Shown: positions 47,733 through 56,272 of the stretch, one piece after another
Layout of the letters: the number at the start of each line of letters is the position of its first letter
Position numbering within the stretch: the stretch's first letter is position 1
Source of the DNA: Oxalobacter sp.
GTDB taxonomy: Bacteria > Pseudomonadota > Gammaproteobacteria > Burkholderiales > Burkholderiaceae_D
Assembly (NCBI GenBank): GCA_018384065.1
Contig: JAHAYL010000064.1
Location: 1-64,000, forward strand
DNA length: 64,000 nt
Direction of reading: 5' to 3'
Notes under the pieces: model-generated
Seen by the model: the letters and a program-made list of their open reading frames with translations, nothing else
Told to the model about the DNA's origin: nothing
Databases searched by the model: none
Position numbers and translations under genes: made by a program

Positions 47733-49308
47733 CTTCCTCTTTCGGTATTTCAATGATGGTGCTGCCGACCAGTCCATCCGCTTTCCGCATAGCCTCTTCA
47801 CGCTTGCGGATGGCATGGATGTTTTCGTATTTCATGCCTGTCAGTTCCGCAGCTTCCCTTTCACGGGTTGAGAAACCTTCCTCAACCCGGACTTTGGCAG
47901 CATTGGCTTCCTTCAACGGGTCAAGCTGTCCCTGTGAGTCACCGTACCAGTCAGCGCCGCACCACGCGGAACGGACAGCCGGGTCTGAAAAGAATCCCGG
48001 TGCTGAGATGCGCCCTTTCAATACAGCCTCTGTCAGCCATTCCTCATAGACCGGCTGGCAGAAATTGCCGACCAGCCATTCACGGCGCATCCGGAACATC
48101 TTCCAAGCCTCTAACAAAGAAGCCCGTGAAGCGGAATAACTGGCGACAAAATTCTTGACCAGCAATTCATAAGGGATTTCCAGTGCAGCACCAATCTGAC
48201 GGGAGATGGCAATGACAAATCCCTCGAAAGCGGTATTTGGACGTCCAGGATTGGCAGTCTGTACTTTTTCTTCGGCACCCAGCTCAACGATGGCTCCATT
48301 GCCAAGCGCAATATCGTCCGGATTCCTTGGTGCGGGAGCTGGTCCCGTGAAACCGGGAATGGGAGCCATACCTGCATCCAACGACTGCCTTTCCGGGGAG
48401 CTGATAAAAACCGTGAACATGCCAGATACCACTGCAGCCATCAGCTCAGCTTCAGAATAGCGTCCCAGCTGTTTCAAGGATTCAATAACCGGTGCCAACA
48501 ATGGCACACCACGCCTTTGAGCCGGTCGTTCAACATCTGCCATGATATGCAGGATATTCCTGCGTCCCGTTGCTGTACCAAAAGCAGGAACCCTCTTCCA
48601 AGACTGGCGTTCTTTCAGGGTATTGGCTCTTGGATAGGTATTGGGGTTATGGTGCGCAACATAGTAGGCAACAGTCTCACCATAAGAACCAACCTCAACA
48701 CCTCCCAGGATGTTGGTATTTGTCGGCAATGGCACTGGATCACAGACACGGTCTGCCTCAATCAATGCGATTTTCAGGTCATAGGCAGTGCCCTTCCGCT
48801 TGATGTACGGCATGATGACAAAGACATCACCAGAAAGCAGGGCCGACATCAGGACCAACGACTGCAACTGGAAGAAATTCTGGCGGCGTTCTGCATCACA
48901 GTTGACGCTTTCAGACCAGAGTTTCCATTCACGCTCGGTGTTGGATTCCCATGCCCGTGCCTCTTCCTCTGTCAGCCCCAGAAAGTCGGCATCAATCTGA
49001 GCATTCAATGCAAGGCCAGAGCCTACAACATTTGTACGGATAGTCTTGATAGCTCCCGTTGCCAGAGGAGTCCCCATAAACAGGTCACGGGAACGGTTAC
49101 GGAGCGTTTCGATATTGTCAACAATGTCTTCATCCGCTGACATTCCTCGGCTAATCCATCCAGCCAAGCTTTTCTTGCCATAACTCGCGCCATGCCTCCC
49201 ATAACCAGCACCATTGAACGCATTGAGCATACTCCTTGCCATCTGCCTGCGCAGTCCCTCAGATGGATTGAACCATCCAACAATCCGGTCAACAATATTC
49301 ATTCTCAA
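47719..49308 (-). CDS. lambda-family portal protein
   Basis: RDLFMGTPLATGAIKTIRTNVVGSGLALNAQID; position. Confidence 0.93.
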   Translation of the reverse strand: MRMNIVDRIVGWFNPSEGLRRQMARSMLNAFNGAGYGRHGASYGKKSLAGWISRGMSADEDIVDNIETLRNRSRDLFMGTPLATGAIKTIRTNVVGSGLALNAQIDADFLGLTEEEARAWESNTEREWKLWSESVNCDAERRQNFFQLQSLVLMSALLSGDVFVIMPYIKRKGTAYDLKIALIEADRVCDPVPLPTNTNILGGVEVGSYGETVAYYVAHHNPNTYPRANTLKERQSWKRVPAFGTATGRRNILHIMADVERPAQRRGVPLLAPVIESLKQLGRYSEAELMAAVVSGMFTVFISSPERQSLDAGMAPIPGFTGPAPAPRNPDDIALGNGAIVELGAEEKVQTANPGRPNTAFEGFVIAISRQIGAALEIPYELLVKNFVASYSASRASLLEAWKMFRMRREWLVGNFCQPVYEEWLTEAVLKGRISAPGFFSDPAVRSAWCGADWYGDSQGQLDPLKEANAAKVRVEEGFSTREREAAELTGMKYENIHAIRKREEAMRKADGLVGSTIIEIPKEEDDDK

Positions 49309-49532
49309 TAATCCATAGGAACAACACGTCTGACACGTATACCGCCACGCCTGCCACTGTCGATATCGTCCAGCATGGCTTTCCAGCGCATCATCTCCCG
49401 ATAAACCTTATCGATATCAACCCTGCTCAGTCTTCTGGTTCCAATCTGATATGACTGACCTGTTGAGCAAGCCTCGTAGGCTTCCTTCCACATTTCATAG
49501 AATTCAAGGACTTCTTTTCTTGAGAAGCTCAT
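49305..49532 (-). CDS. gpW-like head completion protein
   Basis: 75 aa between portal and GpA; YQIGTRRLSRVDIDKVYREMMRW. Confidence 0.82.
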   Translation of the reverse strand: MSFSRKEVLEFYEMWKEAYEACSTGQSYQIGTRRLSRVDIDKVYREMMRWKAMLDDIDSGRRGGIRVRRVVPMDY

Positions 49533-51367
49533 AACTCAACCCCTTTCGAGCGGACACCCCGCCGACTGGATGTCTGGGTTACAGGTTTTCCTGTACTGAT
49601 AACCTCGTTCAGGTATTCAAAATTTGGTGTCAGGATTTCCATGGCAGCTGTGGCATAGACTGCACAGTCCAATGCCTCGTTGCGTTCACGGATTTTCTTC
49701 CAACCAGCCTTGATAACGCCTTTCTCGAACTTCTGTTCAAAAACCTCAGAGGTCAACTGCTGGAAATAATCCTCACTGAATCCCCGTTCAGACTGCATCG
49801 GGTAATGCACAAACCCAGCTCCGACTTCTTCCACAGCCAGGCGGCCTGATACCAGCGACTTGCCGGAATCCACGCCCAAAGTGAACAGCATTGCCTGAAC
49901 AACATTGCTTTTTGATGGGGTACTGATGAACGGCACACCGATACCGCCACGTCCCTTTATAGAAAACACCCTCAGACGTTCCCTAGCTTTGGTGTACCGA
50001 TAGACATCTGCGGTATAAGCACCGTCACCGGAATCAACACAGACACAGGCAACTGATAGGTTTATTCCATTTGAAAGCCGATACTGCTTCTGAAGCAGAG
50101 CATCCAGCTGCTGCCATGTCCCGACATCATCCGGTTTGCCATAAATCACTCGATGCTGGATGCCCCAGCATTCCCGACCAATACCCCATCCAAAGACAGT
50201 GCATTCCAGACGGTCACGCTGAACATCTACACCTGCAGTCAGCAGCAATACCCCATCCGGCAGAATGTCATTGATAGGATAAAATTCACGGCGTTTATAT
50301 AGACGTTCCCAGCTGCCTTCATCCGGTGATACTTCTTCCCATGGTTCACCAAGTTTCAGGTTGATGAATTCCATCAGACCTTGTTTGTCCTTGTTCCTGG
50401 CAGCTATGGTGAACTCATCAACCAGACTGGACAGGTTCACCCACGGGGAATACAGGCTGTTGATATGATAGCCACGAATCCTGTTTCCTGGTTCAGTAGC
50501 AATCCATCTGCCCTTCGCAAGCATCAATGGATCAGGTTTATAGGCCCCCCGCATCTTCGCCCCGCATTCTGGACAGAAAACAGCAGCAGTCTCTGGCAAA
50601 GCATTCCCAGTCTCATCTTTTTCCCATTTGACCAGCTCCCACCTAAGGATGTGGTATTCCCCGCAATGAGGGCATGGCACATGGAACTGACGTTTGTCAG
50701 AACGGTTCCACCATCGTTCAATCGGTGACGCATCCTTGATGGTTGGAGTTGATACCAGAATGATTTTCCGGTTATGGAAATTGGTTGTTCTCTGGATTGC
50801 CAATTTCAGCGGACCACCTTCTTTCGTGGCGGTATACCTGTCCACTTCATCGCACAATAGAATCCTGATTGGACGGGATGCCAGCCCAGCAGGACTGTTG
50901 GCCCCAACCAGAGCCAGATATCCGCCGGGATAATGCTTCATACGGATAGTGGTGGAACTCTTCCGGCTCGTTCCTCTGCCGTCCAGCCCTTCTTCCAGTT
51001 TTCCAATCAGACCAGATGAATACCGGAAAGTTGGGTCAATACGTTCTTTGGAAAACGCTTCTGCAGATTCGACTGTAGGCTGCACCATCAGCTGGGGAGC
51101 AGGCTCCTGGTCAACGTAATATCCCATGATGTTCAGGAGCGCCTCAGACTTCCCAACCTGCGAACTGGTCATCATGACCACCATTTCCGTTTCACGGTTG
51201 GTAGCGGAATCCATAGGTTCTTTCAGATAAGGAACCCGGTCTGTCCGCCATTCCCCTGGTTCGGGAGACGTACCAGGAGCAACATACCGGTACAAATCTG
51301 CCCATTCAGAACCAGTCAAACGGCTGTATGGCCGAAAGACCTTGGCAAAATTCTTGGTATAACTCAC
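49529..51367 (-). CDS. terminase large subunit GpA
   Basis: SQVGKSEALLNIMGYYVDQEPAPQLMVQPT, LVSTPTIKDASPIERWW. Confidence 0.95.
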   Translation of the reverse strand: MSYTKNFAKVFRPYSRLTGSEWADLYRYVAPGTSPEPGEWRTDRVPYLKEPMDSATNRETEMVVMMTSSQVGKSEALLNIMGYYVDQEPAPQLMVQPTVESAEAFSKERIDPTFRYSSGLIGKLEEGLDGRGTSRKSSTTIRMKHYPGGYLALVGANSPAGLASRPIRILLCDEVDRYTATKEGGPLKLAIQRTTNFHNRKIILVSTPTIKDASPIERWWNRSDKRQFHVPCPHCGEYHILRWELVKWEKDETGNALPETAAVFCPECGAKMRGAYKPDPLMLAKGRWIATEPGNRIRGYHINSLYSPWVNLSSLVDEFTIAARNKDKQGLMEFINLKLGEPWEEVSPDEGSWERLYKRREFYPINDILPDGVLLLTAGVDVQRDRLECTVFGWGIGRECWGIQHRVIYGKPDDVGTWQQLDALLQKQYRLSNGINLSVACVCVDSGDGAYTADVYRYTKARERLRVFSIKGRGGIGVPFISTPSKSNVVQAMLFTLGVDSGKSLVSGRLAVEEVGAGFVHYPMQSERGFSEDYFQQLTSEVFEQKFEKGVIKAGWKKIRERNEALDCAVYATAAMEILTPNFEYLNEVISTGKPVTQTSSRRGVRSKGVEL

Positions 51368-51828
51368 TTGAATTTACAGGTCTGCAGTTCTGCCAGTGCT
51401 TCATTGATGGCATCATCAATAATGGATTCAATCTCTCGGGCAGGACGTCCTTCGCAAATCACAGCACACCGTGGAGCAACAGAACGCAGTTTGTCCAATA
51501 CAGCACCGGCAACCCGCTGAGCTTCTGCTGCAACGTCAGATGCCTCAATCAATTCCCCTTTACGATGGCGGTAATCCAACTCTTTCAGCTTTGCGGTATA
51601 GGTCTCCTTCGCAAGTTTGGCTTGGGCAGTCTTGTCACGGATATCCGAACTGGACGGCTTGGCTGACTTCTTGCCACCTTTCCGATTTTCAAAAGCCCGT
51701 AATCCCTCTTCCAGTGGAATGGTTCCATCAGAATTACGTGGGATTGCCCCGATATCAATCAAACGGCGGATATTCGCCCGACTCATACCGACTTCCCGGG
51801 CAAATCCTGAAACACTGATGTCTGTCAT
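51364..51828 (-). CDS. terminase small subunit Nu1-like
   Basis: SVSGFAREVGMSRANIRRLIDIGAIP helix-turn-helix; upstream of GpA. Confidence 0.85.
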   Translation of the reverse strand: MTDISVSGFAREVGMSRANIRRLIDIGAIPRNSDGTIPLEEGLRAFENRKGGKKSAKPSSSDIRDKTAQAKLAKETYTAKLKELDYRHRKGELIEASDVAAEAQRVAGAVLDKLRSVAPRCAVICEGRPAREIESIIDDAINEALAELQTCKFK

Positions 51829-51984
51829 TTTTTAAAATCGAGGCCACATGGCTGCCATATGAAAAAAACATTACAGCTAGACGGAAAACGGCGCTCCCGG
51901 CACCCGCTCGGTCGATAATCCCGTCACAGTACCTGCGCAACCAGCCCGTTGGATGTCTTGCCGTCCTGCCTGACAACGTATCAA

Positions 51985-52073
51985 TTGGTAGCCCTGTGGG
52001 AATCGAACCTAAATCTCTGCTGTGTCTCACACAATGGTGACTGTAGACCGGTACCAATCTACGCCACTCAGCG
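51985..52073 (-). tRNA. degenerate tRNA-like sequence, anticodon not assignable
   Basis: AGCGCTG / CAGGGCT acceptor pairing with one G-G mismatch, GGTTCGATTCC T-loop, encoded CCA; stems otherwise poor. Confidence 0.35.
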
Positions 52074-52104
52074 CTTCGAACCTTTAAGCTATGGGCAACT
52101 GATC

Positions 52105-52188
52105 TGGTGGACAGTGCTGGATTTGAACCAACAATGCCAGAGGCGGCGGGGTTACAGCCCGCTGGGATACCGATTACCCGAACTGTCC
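52105..52188 (-). tRNA. tRNA-Tyr(GTA)
   Basis: GGACAGT/ACTGTCC acceptor, GCGGG-CTGTAAC-CCCGC anticodon arm, GTTGG-TTCAAAT-CCAGC T-arm, CCA encoded. Confidence 0.93.
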
Positions 52189-52269
52189 ACGGTTAAAAAG
52201 AAAACCGCCCCGTATTCGCGACACCCGCTGTTCAACGGAACACGGGGCTAAGCGGGGGTGGCTTGCATC

Positions 52270-52344
52270 TGGTTGCGGCGGGTGGACTTGCACCACTGAC
52301 CTCCAGCTTATGGGGCTGGCGAGCTGCTTCTGCTCTACGCCACG
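52270..52344 (-). tRNA. tRNA-Met(CAT) with C1-A72 mismatch
   Basis: CGTGGCG/CGCCGCA acceptor (C-A end), CCAGC-CCCATAA-GCTGG anticodon arm, CCA encoded. Confidence 0.88.
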
Positions 52345-52400
52345 TAAAATGAGGGTGTTAGCGCACCCTCTGGTTTTTCGTTACCGGAAAAACACGAAAC

Positions 52401-52462
52401 TGGTGTGCGTGGCAGGGCTCGAACCTGCGACCGTACCGCTCTTCCGACTGAGCTACACGCAC
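52401..52462 (-). tRNA. truncated tRNA-like gene lacking the anticodon arm
   Basis: 62 nt: GTGCGTG TA GCTC-AGTCGGAA-GAGC GGTACGGTC GCAGG-TTCGAGC-CCTGC CACGCAC A CCA; only 9 nt between D- and T-arms. Confidence 0.8.
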
Positions 52463-52591
52463 AAAAAAAGCCAGCACATGGCTGGCAGATGGCACTCTAC
52501 ATGAGTAGTGAACTGAAACGAAAAAAGCCCCGATTTCTCGGAGCTTCTTTGTAGTGCGCACAATCGCATTTTGGATAATTTGTAGTCTAAA

Positions 52592-52607
52592 ACAACAACT
52601 TTGTTGT
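52592..52607. promoter_or_regulatory. perfect palindrome upstream of tRNA cluster
   Basis: ACAACAA-CT-TTGTTGT inverted repeat. Confidence 0.45.
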
Positions 52608-53045
52608 GTCAAGCGGCAGAGCATCCTATGGTGTAATGACATCATCAACAATCCTTGCCAATCGCACATAAATGTTGACAAGTTTTAGCAATGTTTCCCA
52701 GAGAGCAGTTAAACAAGGAAAGCGTGAGAAAATGCGAATGAAAGTGCTTTTAACAAAGGAATGCTCAAATCTAATCTTGTAACTTCATGATATTAGTCTG
52801 TCATCACAAACATCAACTACCTTATGCTTCAGATGAATACTGCATATAGCGGTCACCTTGTACGACAAAGTCTCCTCACTATTTTGCATTGCCATTACTC
52901 TTGTCTTGTGGTATATTGCAGATTATTGGTACAATCAATCGTGTATCAAAAACGGAAAGCCCGCATACACGGGAATGCATGCGGGCTGTTGTTGGTAGGG
53001 TTTTTAACCTAGCTGAGGTAGGCCCTTTTTTAGAAAATTTCGAAT

Positions 53046-53549
53046 ATGATTTTAAGAAAATTTCTCGATTTTGTCAATGAGAATATCGAGTTCAACGAAC
53101 GCAACGCAGTCAAGAACAAGAACGATGAACGGCGTTCGGAGTCATACTCCCAGCGGGCTGGAAAATTCCGTGAACTGAAAACGTTTCTGGAAAATTTGCC
53201 TGACTCGGCCATTAACCCTACCAACAAGCAATCTTCCCCTATTCATCTTTCCCCGGAAGACCTCAAGGATTTGCCTGATGAGCTTTTGAAGGAATTGAAC
53301 ATATCCGATTCTGACAAGAAAGATTTCATTATCCTGGACATCATCAACCAGTTTGGTGGTGTGGCATCAATCGATAAGATTCTTATCGAATATTTCAGAA
53401 GGACCAACGAAATTGAAAAACGGACAAGGATGGTATCCCGTCTATACCGTATGAGCAGTAAAGGGCTGGTCTATTCTGCTGAAGGCAAAGGAGTCTACAG
53501 CACGTCGCCCGTCAATCAAAAGAAAGGAGGTGAGGCAGCTGAAGAGTAA
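53046..53549 (+). CDS. hypothetical accessory protein with winged-helix-like C-terminus
   Basis: DIINQFGGVASIDKILIEYFRRTNEIEKRTRMVSRLYRMSSKGLVYSAEGKGVYSTSP. Confidence 0.6.
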   Translation: MILRKFLDFVNENIEFNERNAVKNKNDERRSESYSQRAGKFRELKTFLENLPDSAINPTNKQSSPIHLSPEDLKDLPDELLKELNISDSDKKDFIILDIINQFGGVASIDKILIEYFRRTNEIEKRTRMVSRLYRMSSKGLVYSAEGKGVYSTSPVNQKKGGEAAEE

Positions 53550-53692
53550 TTTCACACAGACAGAAAATTGTGAGCAGCAGATCCACTAAATCTGCTACCC
53601 ACAATCCCTGATATAACCGGCGTTCTGGCTCTTTACCGAAACCGACGTTCTGTGTCTGCAGAAAATCAAGTCGGAGAAAGGAGGGATGCTCT

Positions 53693-53830
53693 ATGGAACA
53701 AATGAGCTTTGATTTCCCGATTCCAGCGGGATACATCATTCGTTTTTCAGCCTATAGAACGGTAAAAGGACGACGCTTATATGCCAAAGAATATGGCATA
53801 AGGGCGTGGCCAATGCTTGTAAAGGCTTAA
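53693..53830 (+). CDS. 45-aa small phage protein
   Basis: AAAGGAGGG RBS then MEQMSFDFPIPAGYIIRFSAYRTVKGRRLYAKEYGIRAWPMLVKA; own translation. Confidence 0.65.
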   Translation: MEQMSFDFPIPAGYIIRFSAYRTVKGRRLYAKEYGIRAWPMLVKA

Positions 53831-53892
53831 TTTGACTACCCCAGCCAGAACGCCACCATTTTCAACATCACCTCTTTTAAAAGGAAAACAAA

Positions 53893-54252
53893 ATGGTGAA
53901 TAGATATTTTACATTAAATTGGACTAGACCCATAGGGTCATGGTATCAGTTTGATACAGTCAACTTACCTCCTGACTCTGTCGAAGGAGTCTATATCATC
54001 TGGTATTTTAACCCGTGGCCGAAAGCCGTTTACGTTGGCCAAGGCAACATTGCTCAACGATTACGTGCCCACAGGAATCGGGCAGACATCCTGAAGTACA
54101 GGTTAAATGGAACCCTTCTTGTCACTTGGGCAAACGTTCCTGCTCATCTCCGTGATGGCATTGAACGCTACCTGGCTTATGTCCTAAATCCACATGTTGG
54201 TGAAGCTTATCCAGACACAACACCAATCCCGGTAAACTTGCCATGGAATTGA
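53893..54252 (+). CDS. GIY-YIG-like nuclease-fold protein
   Basis: VEGVYIIWYFNPWPKAVYVGQGNIAQRLRAHRN (GVY..YVGQG..RL..H). Confidence 0.65.
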   Translation: MVNRYFTLNWTRPIGSWYQFDTVNLPPDSVEGVYIIWYFNPWPKAVYVGQGNIAQRLRAHRNRADILKYRLNGTLLVTWANVPAHLRDGIERYLAYVLNPHVGEAYPDTTPIPVNLPWN

Positions 54253-54364
54253 TCTAGCGCATTGGCGGGATAGAACTACTTGGTTTTATTCCGTCATCCA
54301 ATCGCGAATCCCCAGCCTACCAACTGCAGTTGGTAGCAAATACAGATTATAAAGGATTTTAATC

Positions 54365-54604
54365 ATGCCAAAATCAAATACAAGAAAAGAAACCCATGTA
54401 GTTCCCAATCCAAATGGTGGTTGGGATGTAAAGCAAAGTGGTGCAACAAGAGCGTCCCGTCATTTTGATGTAAAAGCAGATGCTATTACATATGGAAGGG
54501 ATTTAAGTAAAAAGATGAAGACAGAGTTCGTTCCACATAAAAAGGATGGAAGAATTCAAGAAAAGGATAGTCATGGCAATGATCCATACCCACCAAGAGG
54601 GTAA
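54365..54604 (+). CDS. DUF2188-like protein
   Basis: HVVPNPNGGWDVKQSGATRASRHFDVKADAITYGRDLSKK. Confidence 0.72.
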   Translation: MPKSNTRKETHVVPNPNGGWDVKQSGATRASRHFDVKADAITYGRDLSKKMKTEFVPHKKDGRIQEKDSHGNDPYPPRG

Positions 54605-54684
54605 ATCTATCCCAATGATTTGAATTACATCCAAACCAGCCCCGCTAGCACAGCGGGGCTTTCTCCTTTCCTAGACAAACATCA

Positions 54685-55071
54685 TCAATCATTCAGCCCA
54701 GCCTTTTCAGTTTCAGCCTTGGTTTCAGGTGCCTTGGCATCATCGCCGACCTGCTGAATCTGGACACCTGCAGCAGATGCCAGGGCACCGACCGTCTGAT
54801 TGAATATCATCATCTTGCCCTGCGGGGTGGTGGATTCCTGGACAGCTGCCATCAGCAGGTTGATGCCGACAGCTTTCATGCGTTCAATCGCATCGAAACG
54901 CGCGCCGCTGCCGAAACATGCCAAGACAGCCACCTTGTAGATGTCACTGGCAGGTTGGTCAGCTGGTGGCTGCTGTGGAGCCTGCTGGATTGGGTTTTCA
55001 GCTGCAACAGCTTCTTCAGCTGGTGCTGAGGTTTCCTGGGTGGTTTCTGTGGTCTTGATTTCTTCTGTCAT
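54685..55071 (-). CDS. phage hypothetical protein
   Basis: 128 aa, co-directional with early genes. Confidence 0.55.
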   Translation of the reverse strand: MTEEIKTTETTQETSAPAEEAVAAENPIQQAPQQPPADQPASDIYKVAVLACFGSGARFDAIERMKAVGINLLMAAVQESTTPQGKMMIFNQTVGALASAAGVQIQQVGDDAKAPETKAETEKAGLND

Positions 55072-55092
55072 GTTTTTCTCCTTTAAGGTTAG

Positions 55093-55620
55093 TCAATCGT
55101 TGTTTTCATTGCCAACAATGCCCTTGTCTGTCAGAAGGCGGTCGACGGTTTCATAAGCCAGTGCATCCATGCCCTGCTGATGACGTGTTCCCCGCAGATA
55201 GGCATGGACTTTCTTCCGATGGGTTCCCACAGTTGAACGGTGGATGCCCAGAATCCTTGCCAGGGTTGCATCCTGTATATCAATCCCTGCGTAATAGACC
55301 GTCACATACACGCCTGTCAGACGCATTTCGACATGGGGAAGGACATCATCCGAGACAGCCAGTGCGGCATATGCAACCGCATCGTGCCAGCGTGGATGGG
55401 CAGGTGTGGCATACTTCGCGGTAATCAGGGATTCCATCAGTTTTCCGGCTTCGGACACCACCTGCTGGATATGCCCCGCCTCTGCGGCTCCGTTATAGCC
55501 GCCCAGCCCCTTACTGTTCCCAGCAGGGACAGAACCATAACGTGTCTGTGCAACAGCAAGCCCGGAATAGTTGTAGGCGAACCGCAGGGCATCATGCGTG
55601 CTTTTGAAAAGCGGCGTCAT
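55093..55620 (-). CDS. phage regulatory protein, possible antiterminator (sigma-70 region 4-like HTH)
   Basis: LARILGIHRSTVGTHRKKVHAYL HTH; position between RusA and terminase. Confidence 0.5.
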   Translation of the reverse strand: MTPLFKSTHDALRFAYNYSGLAVAQTRYGSVPAGNSKGLGGYNGAAEAGHIQQVVSEAGKLMESLITAKYATPAHPRWHDAVAYAALAVSDDVLPHVEMRLTGVYVTVYYAGIDIQDATLARILGIHRSTVGTHRKKVHAYLRGTRHQQGMDALAYETVDRLLTDKGIVGNENND

Positions 55621-55979
55621 CCCAGCAGCTCCTCCACCGTCACTTCCAGGCGGGCATTGCCTTTTTCCGGTTCAGCAACCTCGGCGTAAATGCGCCTGAC
55701 CTGCCTGTCGTTGCGGTAGGCAACATCCTGCAGCGCATCCAGCGTGATCTTGATGCAGTTGTCCACATCGATAGACCGCCTGCCTGGCGGGACAAGGCGG
55801 ATGGACACCGCAACAGGTCCGCCGATGACATGCATCCCCGCCGCTTTTGCCCGCCAGAACACCTCCTGCTTGTAGCGCCGTGCCTCCGGGGTGAGGATGA
55901 CCCTGACACCGCCGTTCGGCAACGCAAAAGACCGCCAGATGCGGTTGGTTGACGGTGGATAAGGCAACGTGGCTTTCAT
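55617..55979 (-). CDS. RusA-type Holliday junction endonuclease
   Basis: YPPSTNRIWR..SIDVDNCIKITLDALQDVAYRNDRQV. Confidence 0.92.
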   Translation of the reverse strand: MKATLPYPPSTNRIWRSFALPNGGVRVILTPEARRYKQEVFWRAKAAGMHVIGGPVAVSIRLVPPGRRSIDVDNCIKITLDALQDVAYRNDRQVRRIYAEVAEPEKGNARLEVTVEELLG

Positions 55980-56272
55980 GAATTCCTCCCCAAACGTACA
56001 TTCACCATGGCCAGCAGCTCGACCTCGCTGTAACCGTATTTCGCCTTGAACTGCTCCCTGCCCATACTGTGGACACCCCCTTTGCCCTGATGGTGTCCCC
56101 AGCAGAGCGGAATCGTGTTGAAATGCCCATCCCTGCCCCAGCCGGTCTTGGTCCTCACATGGTGGACCTGTGCCGGGGTTCCATAGAACCCCATCAGCTC
56201 GCAGACAATGCACCCCATCCTGGCAATCCGTGCCATATGGCGTTTTTCAGCCGCCGTCGCCTTACGCTTCAT
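55976..56272 (-). CDS. Ref-like HNH nuclease
   Basis: GCIVCELMGFYGTPAQVHHVRTKTGWGRDGHFNTIPLCWGHHQG. Confidence 0.82.
   Translation of the reverse strand: MKRKATAAEKRHMARIARMGCIVCELMGFYGTPAQVHHVRTKTGWGRDGHFNTIPLCWGHHQGKGGVHSMGREQFKAKYGYSEVELLAMVNVRLGRNS

Noticed and set aside
51985-52073. Amber suppressor tRNA (CTA anticodon) reading of the degenerate tRNA-like sequence
   Set aside because: Placing CTA at positions 34-36 leaves an unpaired anticodon stem, so no anticodon can be assigned
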